Below are positions 34,466 to 42,432 of a stretch of 64,000 bases of DNA, one piece after another. Position numbers and translations under genes: made by a program. The DNA comes from a virus. The notes beneath the pieces were generated by a model. That model saw nothing but the letters and a program-made list of their open reading frames with translations. It made no database searches and was not told the DNA's origin. The stretch's first letter is position 1, and the number at the start of each line of letters is the position of its first letter. The DNA is taken from positions 23,877-87,876 of IMG/VR virus record IMGVR_UViG_3300032294_001352; one strand, written 5' to 3'.

Positions 34466-35562
34466 AGTTCGTAGTACACCGTGACAATCTCCGTAAGGCC
34501 ATCTCTATGGTTGGTCATGCCATTCCGAGTAAGACATCACTTCCGGTGTTGGCCAACATCTTGGTTCAGTCTGATGGTGACACGCGCCTCCGTGTTGCGG
34601 CAACGAACTTGGAGTTGGGGATTACCTGCTGGATTCCGGCCACCATCACGGAGCGTGGTCAAATCACCGTACCTGGCAAGTTAGGTGGTGACTTGGTCAA
34701 CAACCTGCCCAGTGAACCTATCCATGTGAATGTGGATGCTACCAGTATCCGAATGCAATGCGGCAAGTTTGACAACACCATCATGGGATTGTCAGCAGAA
34801 GATTTCCCCACGCTGCCCAAAATCACGCATCCATCCATCACGCTCCCACGCGCGTTTGTGGATGCGATTGATCATGTCATTGTGGCTGCAGCCACGGATG
34901 ACTCTCGACCAGTGCTCACGGCCGTGCGTATCGTGGTGAATGAGCACTCCGTGGAACTGGTCTGTGCTGACGGATTCCGTTTGGCACGCACCACGTTCAC
35001 ACTGAGCGAACCTGCGGCACCTACGGAGATTCTTGTACCTGCACGCACCATGGCTGAAGTGCTGCGGATTATGGGCAATGCTGAGTCTATCACCATGGCC
35101 ATTAGCCCCAACAACAACCAAGTGGCGTTCATCTCTGAGGATGTGGAGATAGTCAGCCGTGTCATTGAGGGAAAGTATCCTGACGTGGCGCGTGTCATTC
35201 CCACGGAGTTCCAGTCACAGTTCGTCTTTGAGATTGATGAACTGCGTCGTGCTTCTAAAGTTGCGGCATTGATGAATCCTGCGTCTGGTGTCAAGTTGAT
35301 GATCACGCCAATGCACATTGCACTCATTAGCAGTGGCCAGAGCATCGGTACTGGTCAAGCATTGATTGGTGGAGTCCACGAAGGTGCGCCACATGACATC
35401 AACCTGAACGTCAAGTACTTGCAGGATGCGTTGAATGCAGTGCAGAGCGCAGGCGGCACCCAAGCAGTGTTGCGGACCACGAGTAGCACTGCCCCAGCCA
35501 TTCTTCAAGCCGTAGGCAATACCAACTACGTTCACGTTGTAATGCCGATGATGGTCCGATAA
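34462..35562 (+). CDS. dnaN: DNA polymerase III beta subunit (sliding clamp)
   Basis: This 366-residue protein has the usual clamp length and three repeated domains. It opens MKFVVHRDNLRKAISMVGHA, then PVLANILVQ. The second domain has VCADGFRLARTTF. The third ends YVHVVMPMMVR, the classical C-terminal (M)P(M)R signature. It would tether a DNA polymerase. No polymerase gene is in the window. Placement right after the glycosyltransferase suggests coupling of modification to replication, which is inference. Confidence 0.95.
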   Translation: MKFVVHRDNLRKAISMVGHAIPSKTSLPVLANILVQSDGDTRLRVAATNLELGITCWIPATITERGQITVPGKLGGDLVNNLPSEPIHVNVDATSIRMQCGKFDNTIMGLSAEDFPTLPKITHPSITLPRAFVDAIDHVIVAAATDDSRPVLTAVRIVVNEHSVELVCADGFRLARTTFTLSEPAAPTEILVPARTMAEVLRIMGNAESITMAISPNNNQVAFISEDVEIVSRVIEGKYPDVARVIPTEFQSQFVFEIDELRRASKVAALMNPASGVKLMITPMHIALISSGQSIGTGQALIGGVHEGAPHDINLNVKYLQDALNAVQSAGGTQAVLRTTSSTAPAILQAVGNTNYVHVVMPMMVR

Positions 35563-35620
35563 TCAGTGAATGCATGGGTGGCTACGCTGCATGGTGTGGC
35601 CACCCACAGGAGCAATACAT

Positions 35621-36574
35621 ATGTCATGGCAAAACCGGATTGTTGGCTATGCTAACGTACCAACCAATGAGTTGCAGGCCAATCCACGCAACTGGCGCGT
35701 GCATAATAAGCGGCAAGAAGACACACTGGCTGATGTACTCGGCGAAGTCGGGATCGTACAGAACATTGTGGTCAATCAACGTACTGGCCTCGTGGTAGAC
35801 GGCCATCTCCGTTTGGCACTTGCGACCAAACAAGGCCAAGCGGAAGTACCAGTCACGTACATTGATGTGACTGAGGAAGAAGAAGCCATCATCATGGCCA
35901 CGTTTGATCCAGTTGGTTCACTTGCGGCAACGGATAAACAGTTGCTCCAAAACCTGCTTGATACCATGCCAGCACTGCCAACGTGGCAGGAGATGTTTGA
36001 CACCATCATTCCACCAGTGATTCCGATGGATCTTCCACCACTTGTGCCAATCACCTACGATAACGCTGCGGAGCGGCAACCAGTAGACAAGTCAAAGAAC
36101 CTGCTTGGTGATGCACTCAGTACCACGTACAAAGAACCAAAGGAAGCCAAACCGGCCAAGCAGCCGTGGGAATATGATTACGAGAAAGACGATCCTGATG
36201 ATGACGTGGATGATGAACCGTCACTTAGTGGCCAACCAGCCAAACTGAATCCCTCATACACGCCACGGATCGGCGAAGTGTGGATGATTGACACCTGCCA
36301 TCGAGTGTTTGTGACGGACAATGCGGCAAACGTGAAATGGATTGATCCTGACTGGCGACCAATCAAGCCAAACAAGTCACCTCACCGGATGATTGACTTG
36401 ATGCATCGGATGTACCTAGACACGCAGATAGATGCGATTGCGGAGTGGCGCGTGGTGTCATGCACCGATGCACAGAAGCGGCATACGTGGTATCAGGTGG
36501 CCTTACGACCAGACCAAGCAGCCATGCTCATTGCACTTGCGGATGACATGCGTATTTCATCGGAGATGATGTGA
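35621..36574 (+). CDS. ParB-domain protein with methylase-linker remnant
   Basis: This 317-residue protein begins at ATG 35621 after CAGGAGCAAT; the frame upstream lacks a site. Residues about 10-95 are a ParB/Srx domain (LQANPRNWRVHNKRQEDTLA; GLVVDGHLRLALA; VPVTYIDVTEEEE). A Lys/Pro/Asp-rich linker follows. Then comes PRIGEVWMIDTCHRVFVTDN, which resembles the linker 'GDxWxLGxHRLxCGD' of ParB-DNA methylase fusions, but the methylase domain is missing. The C-terminal 70 residues are of unknown type. It probably acts with DNA modification or partition. Similar ParB domains occur at 49322. Confidence 0.8.
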   Translation: MSWQNRIVGYANVPTNELQANPRNWRVHNKRQEDTLADVLGEVGIVQNIVVNQRTGLVVDGHLRLALATKQGQAEVPVTYIDVTEEEEAIIMATFDPVGSLAATDKQLLQNLLDTMPALPTWQEMFDTIIPPVIPMDLPPLVPITYDNAAERQPVDKSKNLLGDALSTTYKEPKEAKPAKQPWEYDYEKDDPDDDVDDEPSLSGQPAKLNPSYTPRIGEVWMIDTCHRVFVTDNAANVKWIDPDWRPIKPNKSPHRMIDLMHRMYLDTQIDAIAEWRVVSCTDAQKRHTWYQVALRPDQAAMLIALADDMRISSEMM

Positions 36575-36852
36575 TGGAACTTAGACAAGTAGCAAAGCGC
36601 ACGGCCACGTTTTACGAGTATCTGTATCACTACAAGGGATATGATGTGATCGTGTGGAACGCCAAGATAGCAAATGCGGCACCGACAAACCAGAGCAGCA
36701 AAGATGACTGGTCATTTTCCGTAGTCAAGCATGAGCGTCTGCACATCTCGCTACCGAACAGTGGCTTCCGTACACGCAAAGAAGCGCTCAGTGCTATTCC
36801 GGCCTATGTGGAGCAAGTGATTGCGTTTTATGCGGCAATGAAAGTAAGATAA
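36574..36852 (+). CDS. Small hypothetical protein
   Basis: A 92-residue protein starting at ATG 36574, overlapping the ParB stop. It is alpha/beta (TATFYEYLYHYKGYDVIVWN; FRTRKEALSAIPAYVEQVIA). The last helix resembles small phage proteins that process query sequences of this type, but no family is recognised. It ends the replication operon before the terminator. Confidence 0.6.
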   Translation: MELRQVAKRTATFYEYLYHYKGYDVIVWNAKIANAAPTNQSSKDDWSFSVVKHERLHISLPNSGFRTRKEALSAIPAYVEQVIAFYAAMKVR

Positions 36853-36867
36853 GATGCAACAAAAAAT

Positions 36868-36903
36868 GGCGCACCCCTGCTGGTGGTACAGGAGTGCGCC
36901 TTT
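36868..36903. terminator. Bidirectional terminator between convergent genes
   Basis: GGCGCAC-CCCTG pairs with CAGG-AGTGCGCC around a 9-base loop. TTT follows on the plus strand and a run of six T follows on the minus strand, so it serves both the 36574 and the 36910 genes. Confidence 0.8.
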
Positions 36904-36909
36904 AGTGTA

Positions 36910-37263
36910 TCAAATATTTTGATCAGTTTCAAATTGAGTCATAACGTAGGCTTTGAAGCCAGCATTTACCAGTGCACGTTGGAACGTGTGCGCCCACACA
37001 CGCTTGGAGCGTATATGCGGCATTGGTGATGACTTCATTGCAACGGCCATCCACTTCCACGGAACAACTTCAGCCGGAGCAAAGAGCAGACCAGCATCCA
37101 CCGGTTCTGCACCCAACTTGATGGCCACAGACATGCAGCGCGGAGGAACGTCAGTCACTACTACGCAGTCACCACGCAGCCGTGGATCGTCACGTTCGTA
37201 TGCAGCAACGGTAGCCTGCTGATTGGCCATCACCAACAACTCTCGAAATACACTAGACTTCAT
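36910..37263 (-). CDS. Hypothetical protein
   Basis: A 117-residue protein on its own minus-strand transcript between a strong promoter (37297-37325) and a shared terminator. It is alpha/beta (RGDCVVVTDVPPRCMSVAIK; KWMAVAMKSSPMPHIRSKRV) with a basic C-terminal helix. No family recognised. Its isolated promoter suggests an early host-takeover or regulatory role, but this is inference. Confidence 0.65.
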   Translation of the reverse strand: MKSSVFRELLVMANQQATVAAYERDDPRLRGDCVVVTDVPPRCMSVAIKLGAEPVDAGLLFAPAEVVPWKWMAVAMKSSPMPHIRSKRVWAHTFQRALVNAGFKAYVMTQFETDQNI

Positions 37264-37296
37264 ACGAATCCCTCTCTTTCACTTCAACCTACGTCT

Positions 37297-37325
37297 ATCA
37301 TATCACCATTTGATATAGTGTGCAA
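37297..37325 (-). promoter_or_regulatory. Minus-strand promoter for the 36910 gene
   Basis: Reading the minus strand, TTGCAC (37320-37325) and TATGAT (37297-37302) are 17 apart. A ribosome site AGAGAGGGA then ATG 37263 follow. It is back to back with the plus-strand promoter at 37335. Confidence 0.7.
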
Positions 37326-37334
37326 TACAATTTA

Positions 37335-37363
37335 TTGACAAATACAACATGGTGTAGTACTAT
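37335..37363 (+). promoter_or_regulatory. Plus-strand promoter for the 37393 gene
   Basis: TTGACA (37335-37340) and TACTAT (37358-37363) are 17 apart. GAAAGGAG and ATG 37393 follow. Confidence 0.65.
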
Positions 37364-37392
37364 GCCAAAGAGTTTACTGAAAGGAGTACCGG

Positions 37393-37866
37393 ATGAATCT
37401 GATTCTGAGCACTATTCTACTGTATATCACCTGCCAAGGGAACATCTGTCACGTCATTGATGTCACACCAGAGGCTGCTGCGGTTGCGGCATGTGAGTCT
37501 GGTGATACGGTGACGTTAGGATCAGTCAAGTGGAATGCGATTGGCTACAATGGCACATGGTCCACGGATGGTGGTGCATGGCAGTTTAACTCATATTGGA
37601 TTTGGAATCCGAGCAACTTGTGGGCACTGAATCAGGTTGCACCACAGTTCGGTATGACTGGTGCGGAACTGGCAGAGTTGTATCCGAGTGCGGCAGTGGC
37701 ACCAGCACATGTTCAGTACACATTGTTTGAGATAATCTGGAATGACGGCTATGGCTGGCGCAACTGGTCCGCGTCACAGCCGTGCTGGTCGCAGTGGCTG
37801 ACGATCAATGAGCGTGACCAGGCCGTCTGGCGCACGGATGTTTTATTACCAAAAATTGCTCACTAA
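37393..37866 (+). CDS. Rpf/transglycosylase-like cell wall hydrolase with hydrophobic N-terminus
   Basis: This 157-residue protein starts with a hydrophobic stretch (MNLILSTILLYITC) that could be a signal or anchor. Then comes a small lysozyme-like domain with VAACESGD (candidate catalytic Glu35) and DGGAWQFNSYWIW, the pattern of resuscitation-promoting-factor and transglycosylase folds. A Trp-rich end follows (WNDGYGWRNWSASQPCW). It may help lysis or wall entry, separate from the main endolysin at 26918. AAGGAG precedes ATG 37393. Confidence 0.65.
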   Translation: MNLILSTILLYITCQGNICHVIDVTPEAAAVAACESGDTVTLGSVKWNAIGYNGTWSTDGGAWQFNSYWIWNPSNLWALNQVAPQFGMTGAELAELYPSAAVAPAHVQYTLFEIIWNDGYGWRNWSASQPCWSQWLTINERDQAVWRTDVLLPKIAH

Positions 37867-37877
37867 GGAGGAACACC

Positions 37878-38564
37878 ATGGATGATGATGCACAAAAGTT
37901 TTTTCGTGAGTTCACACACATCAATGCTGAGATGCAACGAGAGATGACAAAGTCAATGAAGGTGTTCTTTGACGCAATGGGAAAGCCAATCAATGAGGAT
38001 GCCAATCCAGATACGGTGATATGGCAGCAAGTGAAACAAGATATGCCACGCTTGTGGCACAAGATGGTTGGGAACTTCCACGCAACGCATGGGAAGCACG
38101 TTGCACTGGTGCAAGAAAACATGAAATACATGGCCACGGTAATGCCAGAGCAGCATGACGCACTGATAAATGCTGCATATCATCATGACAGATCAAAGTT
38201 AATTGAACCAGAGTTCACTCCATACGTGTGGCGATACTACCGGACAACGTGGCGCGCCCAAGGTGAGCAAGACACGCAGGTAACTACATTCATGGCCGAT
38301 CCTACGCTCGATCAGGCTATTCGAGATGCTGTGGTGCATCATGTGACGCACAATCGCCATCATCCTGAATGGCACTTAGATCCAGATGATATGACCACGT
38401 TAGACATCGTAGAGATGTGCTGTGACTGGTATGCAATGAGTCAGGAGCATGGCACAAGCATTGATGCGTGGGTGGAAAACGTCATCCCTCGCCGATACGC
38501 ATTTGGCCAAAAGAAAGCCACGGTGCTGCTAGTGATCAACCTGCTAAAACATCAGCATTCCTAG
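37878..38564 (+). CDS. DUF5662-like protein with HD-type histidines
   Basis: This 228-residue protein carries AAYHHDRSKLIEPEFTPYVW, VVHHVTHNRHHPEWHL and MTTLDIVEMCCDWYAMSQEH, the layout of DUF5662 proteins in phages. The spaced His/Asp residues suggest a metal-dependent phosphohydrolase of HD type, but substrate and activity are unknown. It is preceded by AAGGAGG 12 bases after the hydrolase gene, so the two are co-transcribed. Confidence 0.75.
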   Translation: MDDDAQKFFREFTHINAEMQREMTKSMKVFFDAMGKPINEDANPDTVIWQQVKQDMPRLWHKMVGNFHATHGKHVALVQENMKYMATVMPEQHDALINAAYHHDRSKLIEPEFTPYVWRYYRTTWRAQGEQDTQVTTFMADPTLDQAIRDAVVHHVTHNRHHPEWHLDPDDMTTLDIVEMCCDWYAMSQEHGTSIDAWVENVIPRRYAFGQKKATVLLVINLLKHQHS

Positions 38565-38591
38565 GGAATTGATTTTGATGCAATATTTTAT

Positions 38592-38621
38592 TTGACAAAG
38601 TATATAGTTTTGTGCTATGAT
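38592..38621 (+). promoter_or_regulatory. Family promoter with TATATAGTTT spacer
   Basis: TTGACA (38592-38597) and TATGAT (38616-38621) are 18 apart, with AAGTATATAGTTTT in the spacer. Upstream is TGCAATATTTT. Downstream is CAGGTTGATTTGAGTAAGGAG. Confidence 0.8.
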
Positions 38622-38655
38622 CATCTCAGGTTGATTTGAGTAAGGAGAGTAGCCT

Positions 38656-38892
38656 ATGTCACAGCAGTCACAGCCTCAGTTGCGTATCCGCGTTTCTATC
38701 CGTGGTTTTGATACTTTTACTGTCACATCCTACCGGATTGTGGATGGGCAGGAAGTGTTGGCCGGTGAGATTACCTACAACGCTCACGACTTTGACGGCT
38801 TCATTGACTTGGATAGCCACGACGTGGATTTCTGCGTGGCCGGCGACGGTTCGCCGATTGCCATCAGCCAACGTGACGATCACCAAGACTAA
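38656..38892 (+). CDS. Small acidic protein
   Basis: A 78-residue acidic, beta-rich protein (LRIRVSIRGFDTFTVTSYRI; HDFDGFIDLDSHDVDF) after AAGGAG and the conserved leader. No family recognised. It is the first gene behind a strong family promoter, so probably highly expressed early. Confidence 0.65.
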   Translation: MSQQSQPQLRIRVSIRGFDTFTVTSYRIVDGQEVLAGEITYNAHDFDGFIDLDSHDVDFCVAGDGSPIAISQRDDHQD

Positions 38893-38908
38893 AGAAAGGA
38901 ACCTGCAT

Positions 38909-39175
38909 ATGATGAACGTAGAAAAAGTGACTGTAGAGATTGTGGCCAAGGATAATGAGTGGCATGTGACCATCACCTGCCCAACCACCGGCTGGCAGGT
39001 ATCAGAAGTGAAGAAGTTAGAAGATCACGCACGCTGGTTTGCATGTCATACGCTGATGACCAAGTGGGCTTCTGGTTGTGTGACGTTCACTAAGCCGATG
39101 GAATGCGTCAACATGAACTTGATAACCGCGATTCTGGAAGAATATCACCGTGCAAGTAAGGAGTTTCAGTTATGA
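38909..39175 (+). CDS. Small hypothetical protein
   Basis: An 88-residue protein at ATG 38909 after AAAGGA. It has a beta-strand start (EKVTVEIVAKDNEWHVTITC) and a helical end (MNLITAILEEYHRASKEF). No family recognised. Its stop overlaps the next start. Confidence 0.6.
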   Translation: MMNVEKVTVEIVAKDNEWHVTITCPTTGWQVSEVKKLEDHARWFACHTLMTKWASGCVTFTKPMECVNMNLITAILEEYHRASKEFQL

Positions 39176-39387
39176 GATTACGCACAATTAACGCTGAGCA
39201 AATGGCTGCCATCATCACGGAGATCCATGAGTGCATGACTAACGTGATGGATTCCTCACCAATGGCCGTGGTGGCGATCGTAGAGAGCAGCATTCACGAA
39301 GATGCACATTGGGATGATGATGCACCAGTGACCACAGCATCCATCCTGCAGGCCATAGACGCATGGAAAGCCACGCAACGCGCATAG
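39172..39387 (+). CDS. Small hypothetical protein
   Basis: A 71-residue mildly acidic, helical protein (QMAAIITEIHECMTNVMDSS; ASILQAIDAWKATQRA) after TAAGGAG. No family recognised. It ends before the terminator at 39413. Confidence 0.6.
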   Translation: MRLRTINAEQMAAIITEIHECMTNVMDSSPMAVVAIVESSIHEDAHWDDDAPVTTASILQAIDAWKATQRA

Positions 39388-39412
39388 AATCCCAGTAAAG
39401 CCTTTGACGCAT

Positions 39413-39440
39413 AAGGAAGCCAAGCAATCTGGCTTCCTTT
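39413..39440 (+). terminator. Rho-independent terminator
   Basis: AAGGAAGCCA (39413-39422) pairs perfectly with TGGCTTCCTT (39430-39439) and is followed by T. It closes the 38656-39387 unit, just before the next family promoter. Confidence 0.75.
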
Positions 39441-39516
39441 ACTAATTTCTTTACTAGTGCTTTACTAGCAGATCGGGATGATGCGTTTTTAGTAAAGAAG
39501 ATATGCAATATTCTAT

Positions 39517-39546
39517 TTGACAAATTATATAGTTTCATGGTAGAAT
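39517..39546 (+). promoter_or_regulatory. Family promoter with TATATAGTTT spacer
   Basis: TTGACA (39517-39522) and TAGAAT (39541-39546) are 18 apart, with AATTATATAGTTTC between. Upstream is TGCAATATTCT. Downstream is CTAGGTTGATTTGAGCAAGGAG. Confidence 0.8.
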
Positions 39547-39580
39547 ACTTCTAGGTTGATTTGAGCAAGGAGCAACGCAT

Positions 39581-39880
39581 ATGGCCAACACAGCAGAAGT
39601 ACGGATTTTTGAACCAGGCCTCGGATACACCACCATTCCAGCAGCGTGGGTGCCCACGGAGTCACTCCAAGAGTGTCTGACGTGGCTTGACGGTGGTGAC
39701 TGTATGCGTGAGGCCTTCAAAGAGTGGGTGCGTAAGTTTGGTGAGCGTGGCAGTGGTGAGTACCACATCAGCCTGCACGTTGACAATGAGCAAATTGGAC
39801 CAACGGAGATGATTGAGTGGTCATTTGCTGATGATGAAATCCAAGGCTTTGATTGGGATGATCGTCGCGATGATGAATAA
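39581..39880 (+). CDS. Small acidic hypothetical protein
   Basis: A 99-residue protein with an acidic end (DEIQGFDWDDRRDDE). The first part has EVRIFEPGLGYTTIPAAWVP and LQECLTWLDGGDCMREAFKE. No family recognised. It is first in a run of overlapping small genes to 40410. Confidence 0.65.
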   Translation: MANTAEVRIFEPGLGYTTIPAAWVPTESLQECLTWLDGGDCMREAFKEWVRKFGERGSGEYHISLHVDNEQIGPTEMIEWSFADDEIQGFDWDDRRDDE

Positions 39881-40079
39881 TCCCATGCATCGATACCATC
39901 AGTGGGCAGCAGAGCGGATGAGTGCCATGCCCACTGATGCGTTAAAAACACTGTTGGTCCGTTATCGTTCTATGGCCAAAGACTTCCCATGGACTGACGC
40001 AAAAGAGTACGTAGCGATTGTAGAGCAAGAATTGGTGACGCGCTCACCCAAGAAACGACGGAGTACAAAACATGGATAA
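39870..40079 (+). CDS. Small basic hypothetical protein
   Basis: A 69-residue protein starting at ATG 39870 within the end of the previous gene. Helical first part (HRYHQWAAERMSAMPTDALK) and basic end (RSPKKRRSTKHG). No family recognised; the overlap suggests coupled translation. Confidence 0.55.
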   Translation: MMNNPMHRYHQWAAERMSAMPTDALKTLLVRYRSMAKDFPWTDAKEYVAIVEQELVTRSPKKRRSTKHG

Positions 40080-40410
40080 GCAACAGCAGATTGACGAAGT
40101 GGTCCAGATGGTTCGTGAGCAACAATCCTTTGCCACGATCTGGGATAAGATTGCGGAGTACAAAATCAAGGGAACGTGCTGGTTGACGGTAGGAACGTGT
40201 AAGGGTGTGGCTGAGAGTGGCTTCCCAGTCATCGCAGACACGTACCACACGCACAACTGGGGAGAGTTGCAGCACTTCTACCGTGGTGCGCCTGAGGGAA
40301 GCATCGTGACGCGACCAGACGGCCGTGTCTACAAAGTCATGGCCACCTATGACGTGGCCGGTGATGCAACTATGCCAGCCAAATCCATGTGGTTTGCAGT
40401 GCTGATTTGA
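40072..40410 (+). CDS. Hypothetical protein
   Basis: A 112-residue protein overlapping the previous gene by 8 bases. N-terminal helices (KQQQIDEVVQMVREQQSFAT) lead into a beta-rich domain (CWLTVGTCKGVAESGFPVIA; RPDGRVYKVMATYDVAGDAT). No family recognised. Confidence 0.6.
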   Translation: MDKQQQIDEVVQMVREQQSFATIWDKIAEYKIKGTCWLTVGTCKGVAESGFPVIADTYHTHNWGELQHFYRGAPEGSIVTRPDGRVYKVMATYDVAGDATMPAKSMWFAVLI

Positions 40411-40439
40411 TTGACATTTACTGCCGCATAGCGTATCAT
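40411..40439 (+). promoter_or_regulatory. Candidate promoter with a TGCCGCA in the spacer
   Basis: TTGACA (40411-40416) and TATCAT (40434-40439) are 17 apart. The spacer contains one copy of the iterated heptamer. It lies right after the 40410 stop and before ATG 40474. Confidence 0.55.
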
Positions 40440-40473
40440 CAAATTGTATATTGTATGTGCAAGGTGGTGCGCT

Positions 40474-40863
40474 ATGACAGCAGTAGATCCTCCATTGGCA
40501 GTGCAGGAAGTATTGGTGCATTGCTACGTGACCATTCAGCCTCAGAATACGTGGGAACGCTTCTGGTTGCGTGTGTGGCCACGGATGTTACCATATGAGG
40601 CAGAACACCGGATTATCCGGATGCTTGCCGCAGAGTTTGAAGAGCATCGTGGCACGTTAGTGAACATGACTCGGCTGCAGTTGGCCAAAGTGCAGGTAGA
40701 GCATTCCTGTGGCTGCGTGTTTGATGTTGGCCAGCATGTGTGGAGTGGCCGTCTGTGTGACAGTCACTGGTGGAATTGGGTGTTAGAGCAAGTGGGCACG
40801 GCCAAACAGTGGGAACGCTTGAAGAACCGATCAAACAATCTGACGAAATGGTGGGTACGATGA
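40474..40863 (+). CDS. Hypothetical protein with Cys/His cluster
   Basis: A 129-residue protein at ATG 40474 after AAGGTGG; the frame extends upstream without a site. The middle is helical (EAEHRIIRMLAAEFEEHRGT). The second half has VEHSCGCVFDVGQHVWSGRL then CDSHWWNW, a possible zinc site. No family recognised. It overlaps the next gene by 4 bases. Confidence 0.6.
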   Translation: MTAVDPPLAVQEVLVHCYVTIQPQNTWERFWLRVWPRMLPYEAEHRIIRMLAAEFEEHRGTLVNMTRLQLAKVQVEHSCGCVFDVGQHVWSGRLCDSHWWNWVLEQVGTAKQWERLKNRSNNLTKWWVR

Positions 40864-41189
40864 CAATGATGCCGCAAGAAGATGCACTCGCTTGGATGAT
40901 GCAAAAATACCACAATGCGAGTGATGCTGGTCAGCAGTGGGTGATTACAGCCTTTATTAGCCATCTCACGCAGCACATGCTGAATGAGGCGAACCAGAAG
41001 CAGGATTGGATCCGCGCCATGGGATTGCACGCTGTGTTGCGTGGCCACTCCGTACCAGTTGGCTGTGACGCAGACTCCATGCTTGCCGCAGTAGACGAGA
41101 TAGAGCGTGATGAGCAGTGGAAGCCGGTGTTGGCACTGATACAATCCATTCCAGTGGTGGAAGAGATGAAATATCCGTCATGGGAGTAA
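40860..41189 (+). CDS. Hypothetical protein
   Basis: A 109-residue helical protein starting at the ATGA overlap at 40860 (MPQEDALAWMMQKYHNASDA; WVITAFISHLTQHMLNEANQ; DEIERDEQWKPVLALIQSIP). No family recognised. Confidence 0.6.
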   Translation: MTMMPQEDALAWMMQKYHNASDAGQQWVITAFISHLTQHMLNEANQKQDWIRAMGLHAVLRGHSVPVGCDADSMLAAVDEIERDEQWKPVLALIQSIPVVEEMKYPSWE

Positions 41190-41192
41190 GTG

Positions 41193-41609
41193 ATGATGTT
41201 AGGAATCGCCATCGGTAGTGTCATCTTAATGGGATTGGTGCTGCTGTGGCGATGGTCCAATGACGCAGTGGCTGAGATTGAGGAAGCCAAAGAACTCCGT
41301 CAAACATGCCGCATTATCCACCGAACACTTATGACCATGCTTGAAGCCGTGCAAAATAAGCGCTGGAATGATGCGAAGTGGAATCTGATGGTGGCACGGA
41401 AGCGCTATAGCCTCTATACGCGTGACACCATTAGAGGATCGGATAACCGATACGCATATGAGTTGATGGGCTTTGTCATTGAGTACATGGCTACTGCGTT
41501 ACAGGCGGCAGAAGAGCGACACGCAGTCGTTGTTCAGGAATCACTGATGAGCGCAGCAGCAACGTATAATAAGTGTGTGGCCGTATTAACGCAGCAGATC
41601 CCAGAGTAA
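41193..41609 (+). CDS. Small membrane-anchored helical protein
   Basis: A 138-residue protein whose first 20 residues form one membrane helix (MLGIAIGSVILMGLVLLWRW). About 110 residues of charged helix follow (EEAKELRQTCRIIHRTLMTM; YMATALQAAEERHAVVVQES). Likely a type II anchored protein. GGGAG precedes it; GTG 41190 is an alternative start in the same frame. Possible spanin or superinfection role is speculative. Confidence 0.6.
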   Translation: MMLGIAIGSVILMGLVLLWRWSNDAVAEIEEAKELRQTCRIIHRTLMTMLEAVQNKRWNDAKWNLMVARKRYSLYTRDTIRGSDNRYAYELMGFVIEYMATALQAAEERHAVVVQESLMSAAATYNKCVAVLTQQIPE

Positions 41610-41613
41610 CCTG

Positions 41614-41919
41614 ATGAATCGATGGCGCAAACAAGTGAGAGTCAATGGAGTGATGACGCAGACGCTTCGACTGCGGCACTATCCGAGTGCTGACAAAGGC
41701 GTGATGGTGTCACTCATGCTCACCCAAGAAAAAGACAATCCCCATCTCTCACTTGAAGTGGATGGGGATTGCGTTGTGTCATCAGCACAGGATGAGTATG
41801 CGTTGTTGTGTGCGGCAATGGAGTTGCTCCGTGATGCGATTGACTTGGTTGATCCGGCCAAGCAGCCTACGCCAGTCAAGCCACCATCACGCAAGGAGCG
41901 AACGGATTTTCCACTCTAA
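41614..41919 (+). CDS. Hypothetical protein
   Basis: A 101-residue basic and beta-rich protein (NRWRKQVRVNGVMTQTLRLR; NPHLSLEVDGDCVVSSAQDE) ending with a Pro/Lys tail. Its last 33 bases overlap the end of the opposing Dps-like gene. No family recognised. Confidence 0.55.
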   Translation: MNRWRKQVRVNGVMTQTLRLRHYPSADKGVMVSLMLTQEKDNPHLSLEVDGDCVVSSAQDEYALLCAAMELLRDAIDLVDPAKQPTPVKPPSRKERTDFPL

Positions 41920-42324
41920 CTTCTGGTGCGCGCCTAATCGCTCTTGCAAGAAGTTGCTCACGGCCGGTTCACCAGCGTCATCTGCGGCAGCAATGGCTTC
42001 CCGACAGACAGCGATGATGGCTTGGTTGGCCGTCTGGAAGTCAGTGACCATGGCAGCAAAATCCATGTCGTCCGTCACGTCATCAGTGATGCTACCCATG
42101 GTGAGCAGGCGATTCAATGCCGCAGGTACTTTGACGTTCAAGAAGCGCAGATGCTCTGCAATCGGATCAAGTGCGTCAAACAGTTCATTGTACACATCGC
42201 CAAAGAAGTCGTGGTACTGGGGAAAGTCAGCACCTTCAACATTCCAGTGCATGACGTGGGCTTTGTAGTACATCTTCATAGTGCCGCTTAACAGGTTGCG
42301 TAACTGCGCAATCAATTCTTCCAT
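41887..42324 (-). CDS. Dps/ferritin-like protein
   Basis: This 145-residue protein starts at ATG 42324 after a GGAGG site. It has YYKAHVMHWNVEGADFPQYH, then FFGDVYNELFDALDPIAEHL, the metal-binding helix pair of Dps-like four-helix bundles. Later come ADDAGEPAVSNFLQERLGAH and a short end. Dps proteins oxidise and store iron and may protect DNA. Phages occasionally carry one. It stands alone on the minus strand among plus genes and has its own promoter region. Confidence 0.85.
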   Translation of the reverse strand: MEELIAQLRNLLSGTMKMYYKAHVMHWNVEGADFPQYHDFFGDVYNELFDALDPIAEHLRFLNVKVPAALNRLLTMGSITDDVTDDMDFAAMVTDFQTANQAIIAVCREAIAAADDAGEPAVSNFLQERLGAHQKLEWKIRSLLA

Positions 42325-42360
42325 GGTTATCCTCCGTAGTGCATATCCAATCTCACTCGT

Positions 42361-42410
42361 AGTATACCATTGAGCGAAAACATAGAATCTATAGACGTGA
42401 GTGCTATACT
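42361..42410. promoter_or_regulatory. Divergent promoter region with symmetric -10 boxes
   Basis: TATACT on the minus strand (42361-42366) faces the Dps-like gene. TATACT on the plus strand (42405-42410) faces the 42433 gene. The shared interior includes the small palindrome TAGAATCTA. The -35 boxes are not clear. Confidence 0.45.
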
Positions 42411-42432
42411 GTTCACAGAAAGGAAGGTGCAC